Source: UBA724 sp049596815
GTDB taxonomy: Bacteria; Bacteroidota; Bacteroidia; Flavobacteriales; Flavobacteriaceae
Assembly: GCA_049596815.1 (NCBI GenBank)
Contig: JBMYLY010000013.1
Location: 1 to 28,256, forward strand
DNA: 28,256 bases
Direction: 5' to 3'
Part shown: positions 8,602-15,455 of the stretch, one piece after another
Layout: every line of letters begins with the position of its first letter
Numbering within the stretch: the first letter of the stretch is position 1
The notes under the pieces: generated by a model
Told to the model about the DNA's origin: nothing
What the model saw: only the letters and a program-made list of their open reading frames with translations
The model's database searches: none
Program-made: the position numbers and the translations under genes

Positions 8602-9147
8602 TTAAAAACGCCACCCAAATGAGATGCTAAATCGCCCTACTACTGAAGGGGCAAACTCATCTTCGATGAAATACCTACCCACACCCGCATGAATATTGCC
8701 AACAAAATTTCTTTTTGACAAAAACTTTGCACCCACAGAGAAACCTATGGCCAAATCTGTAAAGTCGTGAAATTCATAGTCGTATTCCCCTATGGAATCG
8801 TAGTAATAGTGATCATACTTTCCGGAAGCCAACATGACAAACCCCTCCGCAAAAAAACCGGCATTGTCTTTTTTGCCAAAATAGATACGGTAATAAGGCG
8901 TCAGTGTAAAACCCTCATAGTAATAGGGTCCGTCTTTATCAAAACGAGAACTTCCGTCCAAGGAAAACATGGTATTAACACCAATACTAGATTCGTCGTT
9001 TAGGGCTCTTTCGTAGGTTAGGTCAAGAGACTTAAACATCATTAAGTTGAGTGCATTGATACGTATTTCGTTTTTCAAAAAAGGCTCCTCCTGGGCAAAA
9101 CCTATGAAGGTTGTAAAAATCAAAAGTAGCGGGGCGATTCGGTTCAT
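8602..9147 (-). CDS. Outer-membrane beta-barrel protein, DUF3575-like (copy 1)
   Basis: 181 residues beginning with a signal peptide (MNRIAPLLLIFTTFIGFAQ, residues 1-19). The mature region is rich in Tyr, Phe and Gly in alternating strand patterns and ends WRF, a C-terminal aromatic signature of outer-membrane barrels. The size suggests a small barrel of perhaps 8 strands (inferred). It is the first gene of a two-gene minus-strand unit with its paralogue, which starts 16 bases downstream. A perfect TAnnTTTG box lies 18 bases before the start. It is divergent from xth across 55 bases. No enzymatic or transport motif is visible, so function is unknown. Confidence 0.8.
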   Translation of the reverse strand: MNRIAPLLLIFTTFIGFAQEEPFLKNEIRINALNLMMFKSLDLTYERALNDESSIGVNTMFSLDGSSRFDKDGPYYYEGFTLTPYYRIYFGKKDNAGFFAEGFVMLASGKYDHYYYDSIGEYDYEFHDFTDLAIGFSVGAKFLSKRNFVGNIHAGVGRYFIEDEFAPSVVGRFSISFGWRF

Positions 9148-9165
9148 AAGATAATTTTATGTTTC

Positions 9166-9173
9166 CAAAGATA
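9166..9173 (-). promoter_or_regulatory. -7 box (TAnnTTTG) for the barrel gene pair
   Basis: On the minus strand this reads TATCTTTG, a perfect -7 match, 18 bases upstream of the ATG at 9147. No clear -33 TTG is seen. Confidence 0.4.
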
Positions 9174-9189
9174 TTAAACTTTCGTTATG

Positions 9190-9197
9190 TATTTTCG
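9190..9197 (+). promoter_or_regulatory. Weak -7-like box for xth
   Basis: TATTTTCG has one mismatch to TAnnTTTG and ends 5 bases before the ATG at 9203. It lies 16 bases from the opposing box at 9166-9173, so the two divergent promoters would be mutually exclusive or compete. Confidence 0.25.
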
Positions 9198-9202
9198 CTT
9201 TT

Positions 9203-9967
9203 ATGGATATCATCTCATACAATGTTAACGGCATCCGGGCAGCCCTAAACAAGGGCTTGTTGGACTGGCTACGCGCGGCCAATCCCGATTTGCTGTGTCT
9301 GCAAGAAATCAAAGCCAACCCTGAACAGTTTGACCCAAGCTTGTTTGAGACTTTGGGCTATAATTATCACTATTGGTATCCGGCTCAAAAAAAAGGCTAT
9401 AGTGGCGTTGCCATTCTAAGCAAACGGGAGCCCAAACAAGTGGTTTATGGCACAGGCATAGACTATATGGATTTTGAAGGCCGCAACTTGCGTGTTGATT
9501 TTGATGAGGTGTCTGTGATGAGTCTGTACTTGCCTTCGGGTACCAATCCCGAAAGACTGGCTACCAAGTTCCGCTATATGGATGATTTCCGAACTTATGT
9601 GGATGATTTGCGTTCTAGCCATCCCAATTTGGTTATCTGTGGTGATTACAATATTTGTCATGAAGCCATCGATATTCACGACCCCATCCGCAATGCCAAA
9701 GTTTCAGGTTTTTTACCAGAGGAGCGGGCCTGGCTTGATGCTTTTATCAAAAGTGGATTTACGGATACTTTCCGCCATCTCAATGCGGAGCCTCACCACT
9801 ACAGTTGGTGGAGCTATCGGGCCAACGCCCGTGCCAACAACAAAGGCTGGCGCATAGACTATGCCTTGGCCAGCGAACCCCTTACCCCCAACATCCAAAG
9901 GGCTTTTATATTGCCCAATGCCTACCATTCTGATCATTGCCCTGTGGGCGTTACTTTAGCGATTTAA
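9203..9967 (+). CDS. xth: Exodeoxyribonuclease III (AP endonuclease, ExoA/Xth type)
   Basis: A 254-residue member of the exonuclease-endonuclease-phosphatase fold that incises DNA at abasic sites and removes 3' blocks in base-excision repair. Conserved catalytic and metal residues are visible: N7 in SYNVNGIRA, E35 in LCLQEIKA, Y109, D148 and N150 in ICGDYNI, D219 in GWRIDYALAS, and D244-H245 in YHSDHCPVG. Length and motif order match bacterial ExoIII. It is the first gene of a plus-strand pair; the Tas-like reductase starts 4 bases after its stop. The protein should be cytoplasmic and Mg-dependent. Confidence 0.95.
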   Translation: MDIISYNVNGIRAALNKGLLDWLRAANPDLLCLQEIKANPEQFDPSLFETLGYNYHYWYPAQKKGYSGVAILSKREPKQVVYGTGIDYMDFEGRNLRVDFDEVSVMSLYLPSGTNPERLATKFRYMDDFRTYVDDLRSSHPNLVICGDYNICHEAIDIHDPIRNAKVSGFLPEERAWLDAFIKSGFTDTFRHLNAEPHHYSWWSYRANARANNKGWRIDYALASEPLTPNIQRAFILPNAYHSDHCPVGVTLAI

Positions 9968-9971
9968 ACAG

Positions 9972-11006
9972 ATGAAATACACAAAACTTCCACACACTGA
10001 CATAGAGGTGAGTAAGATTTGCCTAGGCACGATGACTTTTGGGAAGCAAAACACCCAAGAGGAAGCTTTTGAACAGATGGATTATGCTACAGGCCAGGGG
10101 GTCAATTTTTTTGATACAGCCGAATTGTATCCTGTACCCGCAACCGCTGAGACCCATGCCGAAACCGAACGCATTATCGGCAACTGGTTTGCCCAACGCA
10201 ACAATCGTGACAAGGTGGTATTGGCGACCAAAATTGCGGGTCCTGGGGCTTATACGGCTCATATCCGTACCACAGGATTTTCACCCGACTCCATTCGAGA
10301 AGCTGTGGATGGCAGTCTAAAAAGACTGCAGACAGACTATATCGATTTGTACCAATTGCATTGGCCCGAACGCACGACCAATATGTTTGGTGTGAGAGAC
10401 TATGCGCACAACCCTGACGACTCGTGGGTTGAAAATTTCACTTCCATTTTGGAAACATTGGACTCCTTAATCAAGTCCGGAAAAATTCGCCAAATCGGTT
10501 TGTCCAATGAAAACCCGTGGGCGGTGATGCGCTATATGGCCTTGGCACAAACGGGTTTGCCCCGCATGGTGACCATTCAAAATCCGTACTCACTGCTCAA
10601 CCGATTGTTTGAGATTGGCAATGCGGAAGTTTCCATACGGGAAGGTGTGGGTCTGTTGGCCTATTCGCCATTGGCTTTTGGTGTATTGAGCGGCAAATAC
10701 AGAGGAGGTGCTGTTCCTAAGAATAGCCGCTTGGATTTGTTTCCACGTATGGCGCGCTACAGCAGTCAGCAGTGCAAAGATGCCACAGACCGCTACGCAA
10801 AAATTGCTGAAGATGCTGGAATTTCATTAACACAGATGTCTTTGGCCTTTGTGACCCAGCAACCCTTTGTGATTTCCAACATCATTGGGGCTACACAAAT
10901 GCATCAGCTTAAAGAAAACATAGATTCCGTCCATTTAGAACTGAGCGAGGATGTCATGGCAGCCATCAACGAGGTGCATGCAGAGATTCCCAACCCTGCG
11001 CCCTAA
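9972..11006 (+). CDS. tas: NADP(H)-dependent aldo/keto reductase, Tas-like
   Basis: A 344-residue aldo/keto reductase with the full catalytic tetrad D48, Y53, K87 and H130. Specific segments closely resemble E. coli Tas: LGTMTFGKQN, DTAELYPVPA, YQLHWPERTTNMFG and TIQNPYSLLNR. The (alpha/beta)8 barrel is complete, with a C-terminal NADP-binding region around NIIGATQMHQLKENI. In E. coli, tas was found as a suppressor of a tyrosine auxotrophy under starvation, and its natural substrate is not settled, so the substrate here is unknown. It sits 4 bases after xth, probably as one transcript. Its stop overlaps the convergent radA stop in CTAA at 11003-11006. Confidence 0.9.
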   Translation: MKYTKLPHTDIEVSKICLGTMTFGKQNTQEEAFEQMDYATGQGVNFFDTAELYPVPATAETHAETERIIGNWFAQRNNRDKVVLATKIAGPGAYTAHIRTTGFSPDSIREAVDGSLKRLQTDYIDLYQLHWPERTTNMFGVRDYAHNPDDSWVENFTSILETLDSLIKSGKIRQIGLSNENPWAVMRYMALAQTGLPRMVTIQNPYSLLNRLFEIGNAEVSIREGVGLLAYSPLAFGVLSGKYRGGAVPKNSRLDLFPRMARYSSQQCKDATDRYAKIAEDAGISLTQMSLAFVTQQPFVISNIIGATQMHQLKENIDSVHLELSEDVMAAINEVHAEIPNPAP

Positions 11007-12349
11007 AACAACAAATCGACCAGACTGCGGATATTGTCGAGCGGAACGACTTTGATTTTGCTACTTGTGGTTTTGGTCTTTTGGGCCACCACTAAGGTAT
11101 GAAAGCCAAGTTTTTCTGCTTCTTGAATCCGCTGCTCCATGCGGGCCACATTGCGCAGCTCCCCTGAAAGTCCAATTTCAGCGGCAAATGCATATCCTTC
11201 TGGGATAGCGACGTCTAAACTACTAGAAAGCACAGCTGCTACCACGGCCAAATCAAGGGCAGGGTCTTCAATTCGGATACCTCCGGCAAGATTGAGAAAG
11301 ACATCTTTGGCACCCAATTTAAATCCGGCGCGTTTTTCCAATACCGCTAGCAGCATATTAAGACGTTTGGCGTTGTATCCAGTACAACTTCGTTGGGGAG
11401 TTCCATACACTGCCGAACTGACCAAGGCTTGACATTCGATGAGCATCGGACGCATGCCTTCTAAAGTAGCGGCAATGGCATGCCCGCTCAGTCCTTGACT
11501 TTTGTTGGAAATAAGCAATTCGCTGGGGTTGACCACGGGTCTGAGACCACTAGATAACATTTCATAAATACCAATTTCTGCGGTAGCGCCAAATCGATTT
11601 TTAGGAGTTCGTAAGATCCGGTACATATGATTGCGATCTCCTTCAAACTGTAAGACCACATCGACCATATGTTCTAAAATCTTGGGCCCCGCAATCATGC
11701 CGTCTTTGGTAATGTGGCCTACCAAGACCACAGGAATATGGGTTTGTTTGGCAAAGCGCTGCAATGCGGAGGTACATTCTCGAATCTGAGATACACTCCC
11801 TGCGCCACTGTCTATCAGGTCGGTATGTAGGGTCTGCACCGAATCGACAATCATCAAATCGGGTTGGAGTTGTTGGGCTTGGGTTAGGATGCGCTCCACA
11901 TGGGTTTCGTTTAGCAGAAAGCAATTTTCAGAAGATCCATTCATGCGGTTGCTGCGCAATTTGATCTGCGCCAAACTTTCTTCCCCCGACACGTACAGTA
12001 CTTTGTAGGGCACATGAAGTCCCAGTTGAAGCAATAGCGTAGATTTTCCAATACCTGGTTCGCCGGCCAAAAGCACCAAAGCACCCGTTACAACACCTCC
12101 TCCCAAAACTCGATCGAGTTCAGGGTCATTGGTCTTGGCACGTTTTTGTTGATCCGATGAGACATCTTGAACCAAAATAGGCGCATTGGATTGCCCATTT
12201 TTTTTGTCTTGCCACACATCGGTTTTGGGTTTTTGGAGCACTTCTTCGACTATGGTGTTCCACTCTTTACAGGCATGACACTGGCCTTGCCATTTGGCAT
12301 ATTGGGTACCACAATTTTTACAGAAAAAGGCTGTTTTCACTTGCGCCAT
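11003..12349 (-). CDS. radA: DNA repair protein RadA
   Basis: A 448-residue RadA/Sms, the RecA-like helicase that drives branch migration during recombinational repair and transformation. The N-terminal C4 zinc finger is C10, C13, C24, C27. Walker A is GEPGIGKST at 96-104. The RadA-specific KNRFG motif is at 250-254, and the C-terminal third is the Lon-protease-like domain without a proteolytic role. It is the last gene of a minus-strand group (panC, panD, membrane protein, radA), starting 16 bases after the membrane protein's stop. The association with pantothenate genes is genomic only; I know of no functional link. Its 3' end overlaps tas by 4 bases. Confidence 0.97.
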   Translation of the reverse strand: MAQVKTAFFCKNCGTQYAKWQGQCHACKEWNTIVEEVLQKPKTDVWQDKKNGQSNAPILVQDVSSDQQKRAKTNDPELDRVLGGGVVTGALVLLAGEPGIGKSTLLLQLGLHVPYKVLYVSGEESLAQIKLRSNRMNGSSENCFLLNETHVERILTQAQQLQPDLMIVDSVQTLHTDLIDSGAGSVSQIRECTSALQRFAKQTHIPVVLVGHITKDGMIAGPKILEHMVDVVLQFEGDRNHMYRILRTPKNRFGATAEIGIYEMLSSGLRPVVNPSELLISNKSQGLSGHAIAATLEGMRPMLIECQALVSSAVYGTPQRSCTGYNAKRLNMLLAVLEKRAGFKLGAKDVFLNLAGGIRIEDPALDLAVVAAVLSSSLDVAIPEGYAFAAEIGLSGELRNVARMEQRIQEAEKLGFHTLVVAQKTKTTSSKIKVVPLDNIRSLVDLLF

Positions 12350-12365
12350 AGTGGTTCGAATATAC

Positions 12366-13328
12366 TTATTTATTTCTGTTCACAATAGGCAACAAGAAAA
12401 AGGAAATCCCGCCAAAAAACACCACCATCACGGTTTGTGCTGTCCACATAATCCAGCCGTAGGCTAAAGCCAATTCATAGGGCAGTCCATAGTGGGACAA
12501 TACAGCCGCTACTGCTATTGGATACAATCCAATGCCGCCATTGGTGGCCGACATGGCCAACCCACCGGCGATAAAAGCGGGAAAAAGAGCCGAAAGGCTT
12601 AGAAAGGCTGCCCCAGGCAGTGCAAATTGGATAACCCAAAACATGAGCAAATACATAGCCCATATAAAAATGGTGTGTATCCAAAACCACACCGCATTGG
12701 GCATGTTTCGAATGGAGGTTATACCACTTAGAAGCCCTTGGCTAAAGTTTCGGATTTTTTGACCCCATGGATGCCGGGTTTGGCGAGTCCAATAAAAAAA
12801 TAACAGCCCCAATAATATCAGAACACCTACAACCCATATTTTGTTGCTTTTGTCGGCAGTTCCCTCAAAAAAAGAAAGTACCATTTCGCGTTCAAGCAAA
12901 AACCCGATCCCGATACACATCAACAGAAGCAACAAGTCTACGACACGTTCCATGACCACCGTGCCAAAACTTTTTTCAAAGGGAATTTTTTCGTAGGCTC
13001 TCAAAGCAGTAGATCGTAATACTTCACCCGATCGGGGAATACCCAAATTGGAGACGTAGGTAATGAGCACCGTTAACACCAAATTTAAAAATCGAGGTCG
13101 ATATCCAAGTGGCTGCAACAAAAAACCCCAGCGATAGGCTCGAGACAGGTGGCTCAAAACGCCAAATAAAACAGACAGCCCAACAAAGTTAAGGTTCGCT
13201 TGTCGTATGTATTTCCAAATTAGAATGCGTTGGTCTGCAGTGGTGTTGGCGTAAGAGTAGTAAATAAAAAACAGACCTATACCAAGAGGAATGGTGGTTT
13301 TCAGCAGCTTAGAGAGAAACTTGGGCAA
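12366..13328 (-). CDS. Lysylphosphatidylglycerol synthase TM-domain / flippase-like membrane protein
   Basis: A 320-residue polytopic membrane protein of the LPG_synthase_TM (UPF0104-like) group: mainly hydrophobic, about 8 predicted helices by eye, with HLSRAYRWGFLLQPLG near the N-terminus and the GxxxRSGEVLRSTALRAYE-like loop characteristic of the family. It lacks the soluble aminoacyltransferase domain of MprF, so it is not a lysyl-PG synthase itself; lipid or lipid-linked sugar translocation is the usual guess. The start is most likely TTG at 13328, two bases after the panD stop, because no ATG or GTG occurs until well into the membrane region. It probably depends on coupling to panD translation. 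radA follows after 16 bases. Confidence 0.85.
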   Translation of the reverse strand: MPKFLSKLLKTTIPLGIGLFFIYYSYANTTADQRILIWKYIRQANLNFVGLSVLFGVLSHLSRAYRWGFLLQPLGYRPRFLNLVLTVLITYVSNLGIPRSGEVLRSTALRAYEKIPFEKSFGTVVMERVVDLLLLLMCIGIGFLLEREMVLSFFEGTADKSNKIWVVGVLILLGLLFFYWTRQTRHPWGQKIRNFSQGLLSGITSIRNMPNAVWFWIHTIFIWAMYLLMFWVIQFALPGAAFLSLSALFPAFIAGGLAMSATNGGIGLYPIAVAAVLSHYGLPYELALAYGWIMWTAQTVMVVFFGGISFFLLPIVNRNK

Positions 13329-13330
13329 AA

Positions 13331-13681
13331 CTATCGAAGTGTATTGGTCTCGGTATCGGGGAATAGTACCACAGGCTTATAAGATTGGGCTTCTTGCGGA
13401 CTCATATGCGCATAACTGATGATGATAATCACATCACCCTTTTGAACTTTTCTTGCTGCAGGTCCATTAAGAGTTATTTCCCCGCTATTTTTTTCTCCTT
13501 GAATAACATAGGTTTCCAATCGCTCCCCGTTGTTTACATTAACCACCTGAACCTTTTCTCCGGCTACCAATTGGGCGGCTTCCATTAAAGCTGCATCTAT
13601 GGTGATACTTCCCACATAATGAAGCTCTGCTCCAGTGACGGTTACACGATGGATTTTTGATTTTAGGACCTCGATATGCAT
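13331..13681 (-). CDS. panD: Aspartate 1-decarboxylase (pyruvoyl-dependent)
   Basis: Makes beta-alanine from L-aspartate for pantothenate and CoA synthesis. The 116-residue proenzyme carries the self-cleavage site G24-S25 (HYVGSITID), where S25 becomes the pyruvoyl group, and the active-site residues K9 and Y58 of the E. coli enzyme are conserved. NGPAAR and GDVIIIISYA are further family segments. It lies 13 bases downstream of panC, whose product joins beta-alanine to pantoate, so the two genes give consecutive steps from one transcript. Cytoplasmic. The next gene begins 2 bases after its stop. Confidence 0.97.
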   Translation of the reverse strand: MHIEVLKSKIHRVTVTGAELHYVGSITIDAALMEAAQLVAGEKVQVVNVNNGERLETYVIQGEKNSGEITLNGPAARKVQKGDVIIIISYAHMSPQEAQSYKPVVLFPDTETNTLR

Positions 13682-13694
13682 AGGGCAAATATAC

Positions 13695-14534
13695 TCAAAT
13701 GAGCAACATATTATCTATCAGTCTCACATCATCTACCCAAACCGAAATAAAAGCCCTGCTTTCTGCTGAAATATCATAATCTTCAACCTTTTTCAAGGTT
13801 TGGTTGTCAGCAATTTCAAAATACTCCAACGAAAAACCGGGCAAAGGTGTTATAGCCTGTACGGCAATTTGATGTAGCTCCTCCAAGGAAATTTTTCCAT
13901 AAGCTGCCTTGACTTTTTTTAAAATGTGATAAAGAACGGCTGCTTGTTCTTTTTGAGTGGCAGTCAGTCTTTGGTTTCTAGAACTCATAGCCAATCCGTT
14001 TTCCTCTCGAACTATGGGACATGCTTGAATGTCAACTTGCATTTTTGCTCCTATCAACTCTACAATTTTAAGCTGCTGAAAATCTTTCTCTCCAAAATAA
14101 GCTATACTCGGGCTTAGGAGTTTAAACAAACGTTCTACCACTGTGGCTACCCCCTCGAAATGACCGGGCCTGTAAAGACCTTCCATGCCATTGTCTAACC
14201 CCAAAAAGTCATATGACCGCACCTGTAATCCTTTGGGGTACATCAACTCTACACTGGGCACGAAAACACACGCTTTGGGTGCTACATTTTGTATGGTATC
14301 CAAATCTGAAGCAAGAGTTTGTGGATAGCTTTGCAAGTCATTTGTGTTATTGAATTGAGTTGGGTTTACAAAAATACTGACAAAGTTGAGGGCATTTTCT
14401 TTTGCCGCTTTTTCAATCAGGGACAAATGCCCTTGGTGTAGCGCTCCCATAGTGGGCACCAACCCCCATGGGCGTTGATCGCTGTGGGATTTTTTGAACT
14501 CCTCAAGCTCGCTGAGGGTTTGAATAACAGGCAT
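13695..14534 (-). CDS. panC: Pantothenate synthetase (pantoate--beta-alanine ligase)
   Basis: ATP-dependent ligase that condenses pantoate with beta-alanine to pantothenate. The 279-residue protein has PTMGALHQGH at 27-36 with the HIGH-like H33 and H36, the FVNPTQF segment (55-61), YFGEKDFQQL (146-155) and the KMSKS-like MSSRN (183-187). It heads the panC-panD-membrane protein-radA group and is divergent from the half glycogen-synthase gene across 105 bases. panB is not in the window. A weak -7-like box (AACTTTTG) lies 5 bases before its ATG. Confidence 0.97.
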   Translation of the reverse strand: MPVIQTLSELEEFKKSHSDQRPWGLVPTMGALHQGHLSLIEKAAKENALNFVSIFVNPTQFNNTNDLQSYPQTLASDLDTIQNVAPKACVFVPSVELMYPKGLQVRSYDFLGLDNGMEGLYRPGHFEGVATVVERLFKLLSPSIAYFGEKDFQQLKIVELIGAKMQVDIQACPIVREENGLAMSSRNQRLTATQKEQAAVLYHILKKVKAAYGKISLEELHQIAVQAITPLPGFSLEYFEIADNQTLKKVEDYDISAESRAFISVWVDDVRLIDNMLLI

Positions 14535-14539
14535 TTTTG

Positions 14540-14547
14540 CAAAAGTT
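14540..14547 (-). promoter_or_regulatory. Weak -7-like box for panC
   Basis: On the minus strand this reads AACTTTTG, one mismatch from TAnnTTTG, ending 5 bases before the ATG at 14534. No -33 element is evident. Confidence 0.25.
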
Positions 14548-14595
14548 TAACAGCCCCAAAAGTCGGGAATTCGTAATAAATCGGTTTAAATTTAG

Positions 14596-14603
14596 TAATT
14601 TTG
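14596..14603 (+). promoter_or_regulatory. -7 box (TAnnTTTG) for the GlgA-like/DUF4270 pair
   Basis: TAATTTTG is a perfect -7 match, 36 bases upstream of the ATG at 14640. A TTCG at 14570-14573 lies about 22 bases upstream in the place of a -33 TTG. The leader contains a purine-rich GAAAAAGGG near the start codon. Confidence 0.4.
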
Positions 14604-14639
14604 TATTCCCAACAACAATTTAGAAAAAGGGCATTTTTT

Positions 14640-15449
14640 ATGACAGGGAAAAGAGTTTTGTATGTTTCGTCTGAGGTAGTGCCCTATCTTCCCGAGTCCA
14701 AGTTGTCCAATATGTCATTTGAAGTCCCAAAGATGGTCAACGATCGCGGAGGGCAAACACGCATTTTTATTCCAAAATACGGATTGATAAATGAACGTCG
14801 TCACCAACTCCATGAGGTCATTCGACTATCAGGTATGAATTTGGTTATCAATGACATTGACATGCCATTGATTATCAAAGTGGCCTCTATACCCAAGGAG
14901 CGTATGCAGGTTTATTTTATTGATAATGAAGACTATTTTAAAGGACGACGTTTGGCAGAAGATGAAGACGGAAACCTTTATACTGACAACGATGAACGCG
15001 CTATTTTCTTTGCTAAGGGAGTCATTGAAACGGTCAAAAAATTGAATTGGGCACCCGATATCATACACGTACAAGGATGGATTTCTTTGTTGATGCCCCT
15101 GTATTGTAAAAAATACTACGCAGACGATCCTTTGTTGGCCAATACTAAAATTGTGACCTCGTTTTTTGACACCCCGTTTGAAAAAAGTCTTTCCAAAGAT
15201 TTAGTTTCAAAAATGGCTTTTGATGGTATAGACAAAGAATTGCTAAATGGTTTATCTAATCCCAATTATATGGCCTTGGCTCAAAGTGCTGTTGAGTATT
15301 CAGATGGAATTATCATTGCAGACAATGACATTGATCCCAGCCTGAAAAAGACCATTCTAGATTCTGGCAAACCTACCATGAGTTTTGTACAAGACCGTGA
15401 TTTTGAGGATAACTATGAGTCGTTTTACATGAACCAAATCTTAAGCTGA
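14640..15449 (+). CDS. Half-length glycogen/starch synthase homologue (GT5 N-terminal domain only)
   Basis: 269 residues matching only the N-terminal Rossmann half of GlgA: RVLYVSSEVVPYL at the start, RIFIPKYG near 41-48 and DIIHVQGWISLLMPLY in the middle. I place the start at ATG 14640; the frame extends to a TTG at 14601, which overlaps the promoter box. The C-terminal GT-B domain, with the EPCGLTQ-type catalytic region, is absent, and the gene ends at a normal stop with DUF4270 starting 6 bases later, so it is not a recent frameshift. The ADP-glucose motif KTGGL of GlgA is replaced by P-E-S-K-L at 18-22, and the HxHDW motif reads HVQGW. It is therefore unlikely to be an active glycogen synthase. 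Homologues of this form are, as far as I recall, common beside panC in Flavobacteriia. Function unknown. Confidence 0.85.
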   Translation: MTGKRVLYVSSEVVPYLPESKLSNMSFEVPKMVNDRGGQTRIFIPKYGLINERRHQLHEVIRLSGMNLVINDIDMPLIIKVASIPKERMQVYFIDNEDYFKGRRLAEDEDGNLYTDNDERAIFFAKGVIETVKKLNWAPDIIHVQGWISLLMPLYCKKYYADDPLLANTKIVTSFFDTPFEKSLSKDLVSKMAFDGIDKELLNGLSNPNYMALAQSAVEYSDGIIIADNDIDPSLKKTILDSGKPTMSFVQDRDFEDNYESFYMNQILS

Positions 15450-15455
15450 TCTAAG

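Noticed and set aside
10541..10560. Possible sigma-54 (-24/-12) site beginning TGGCAC
   Set aside because: The spacing to the following TTGC is 8 bases instead of about 5, and it lies inside tas.
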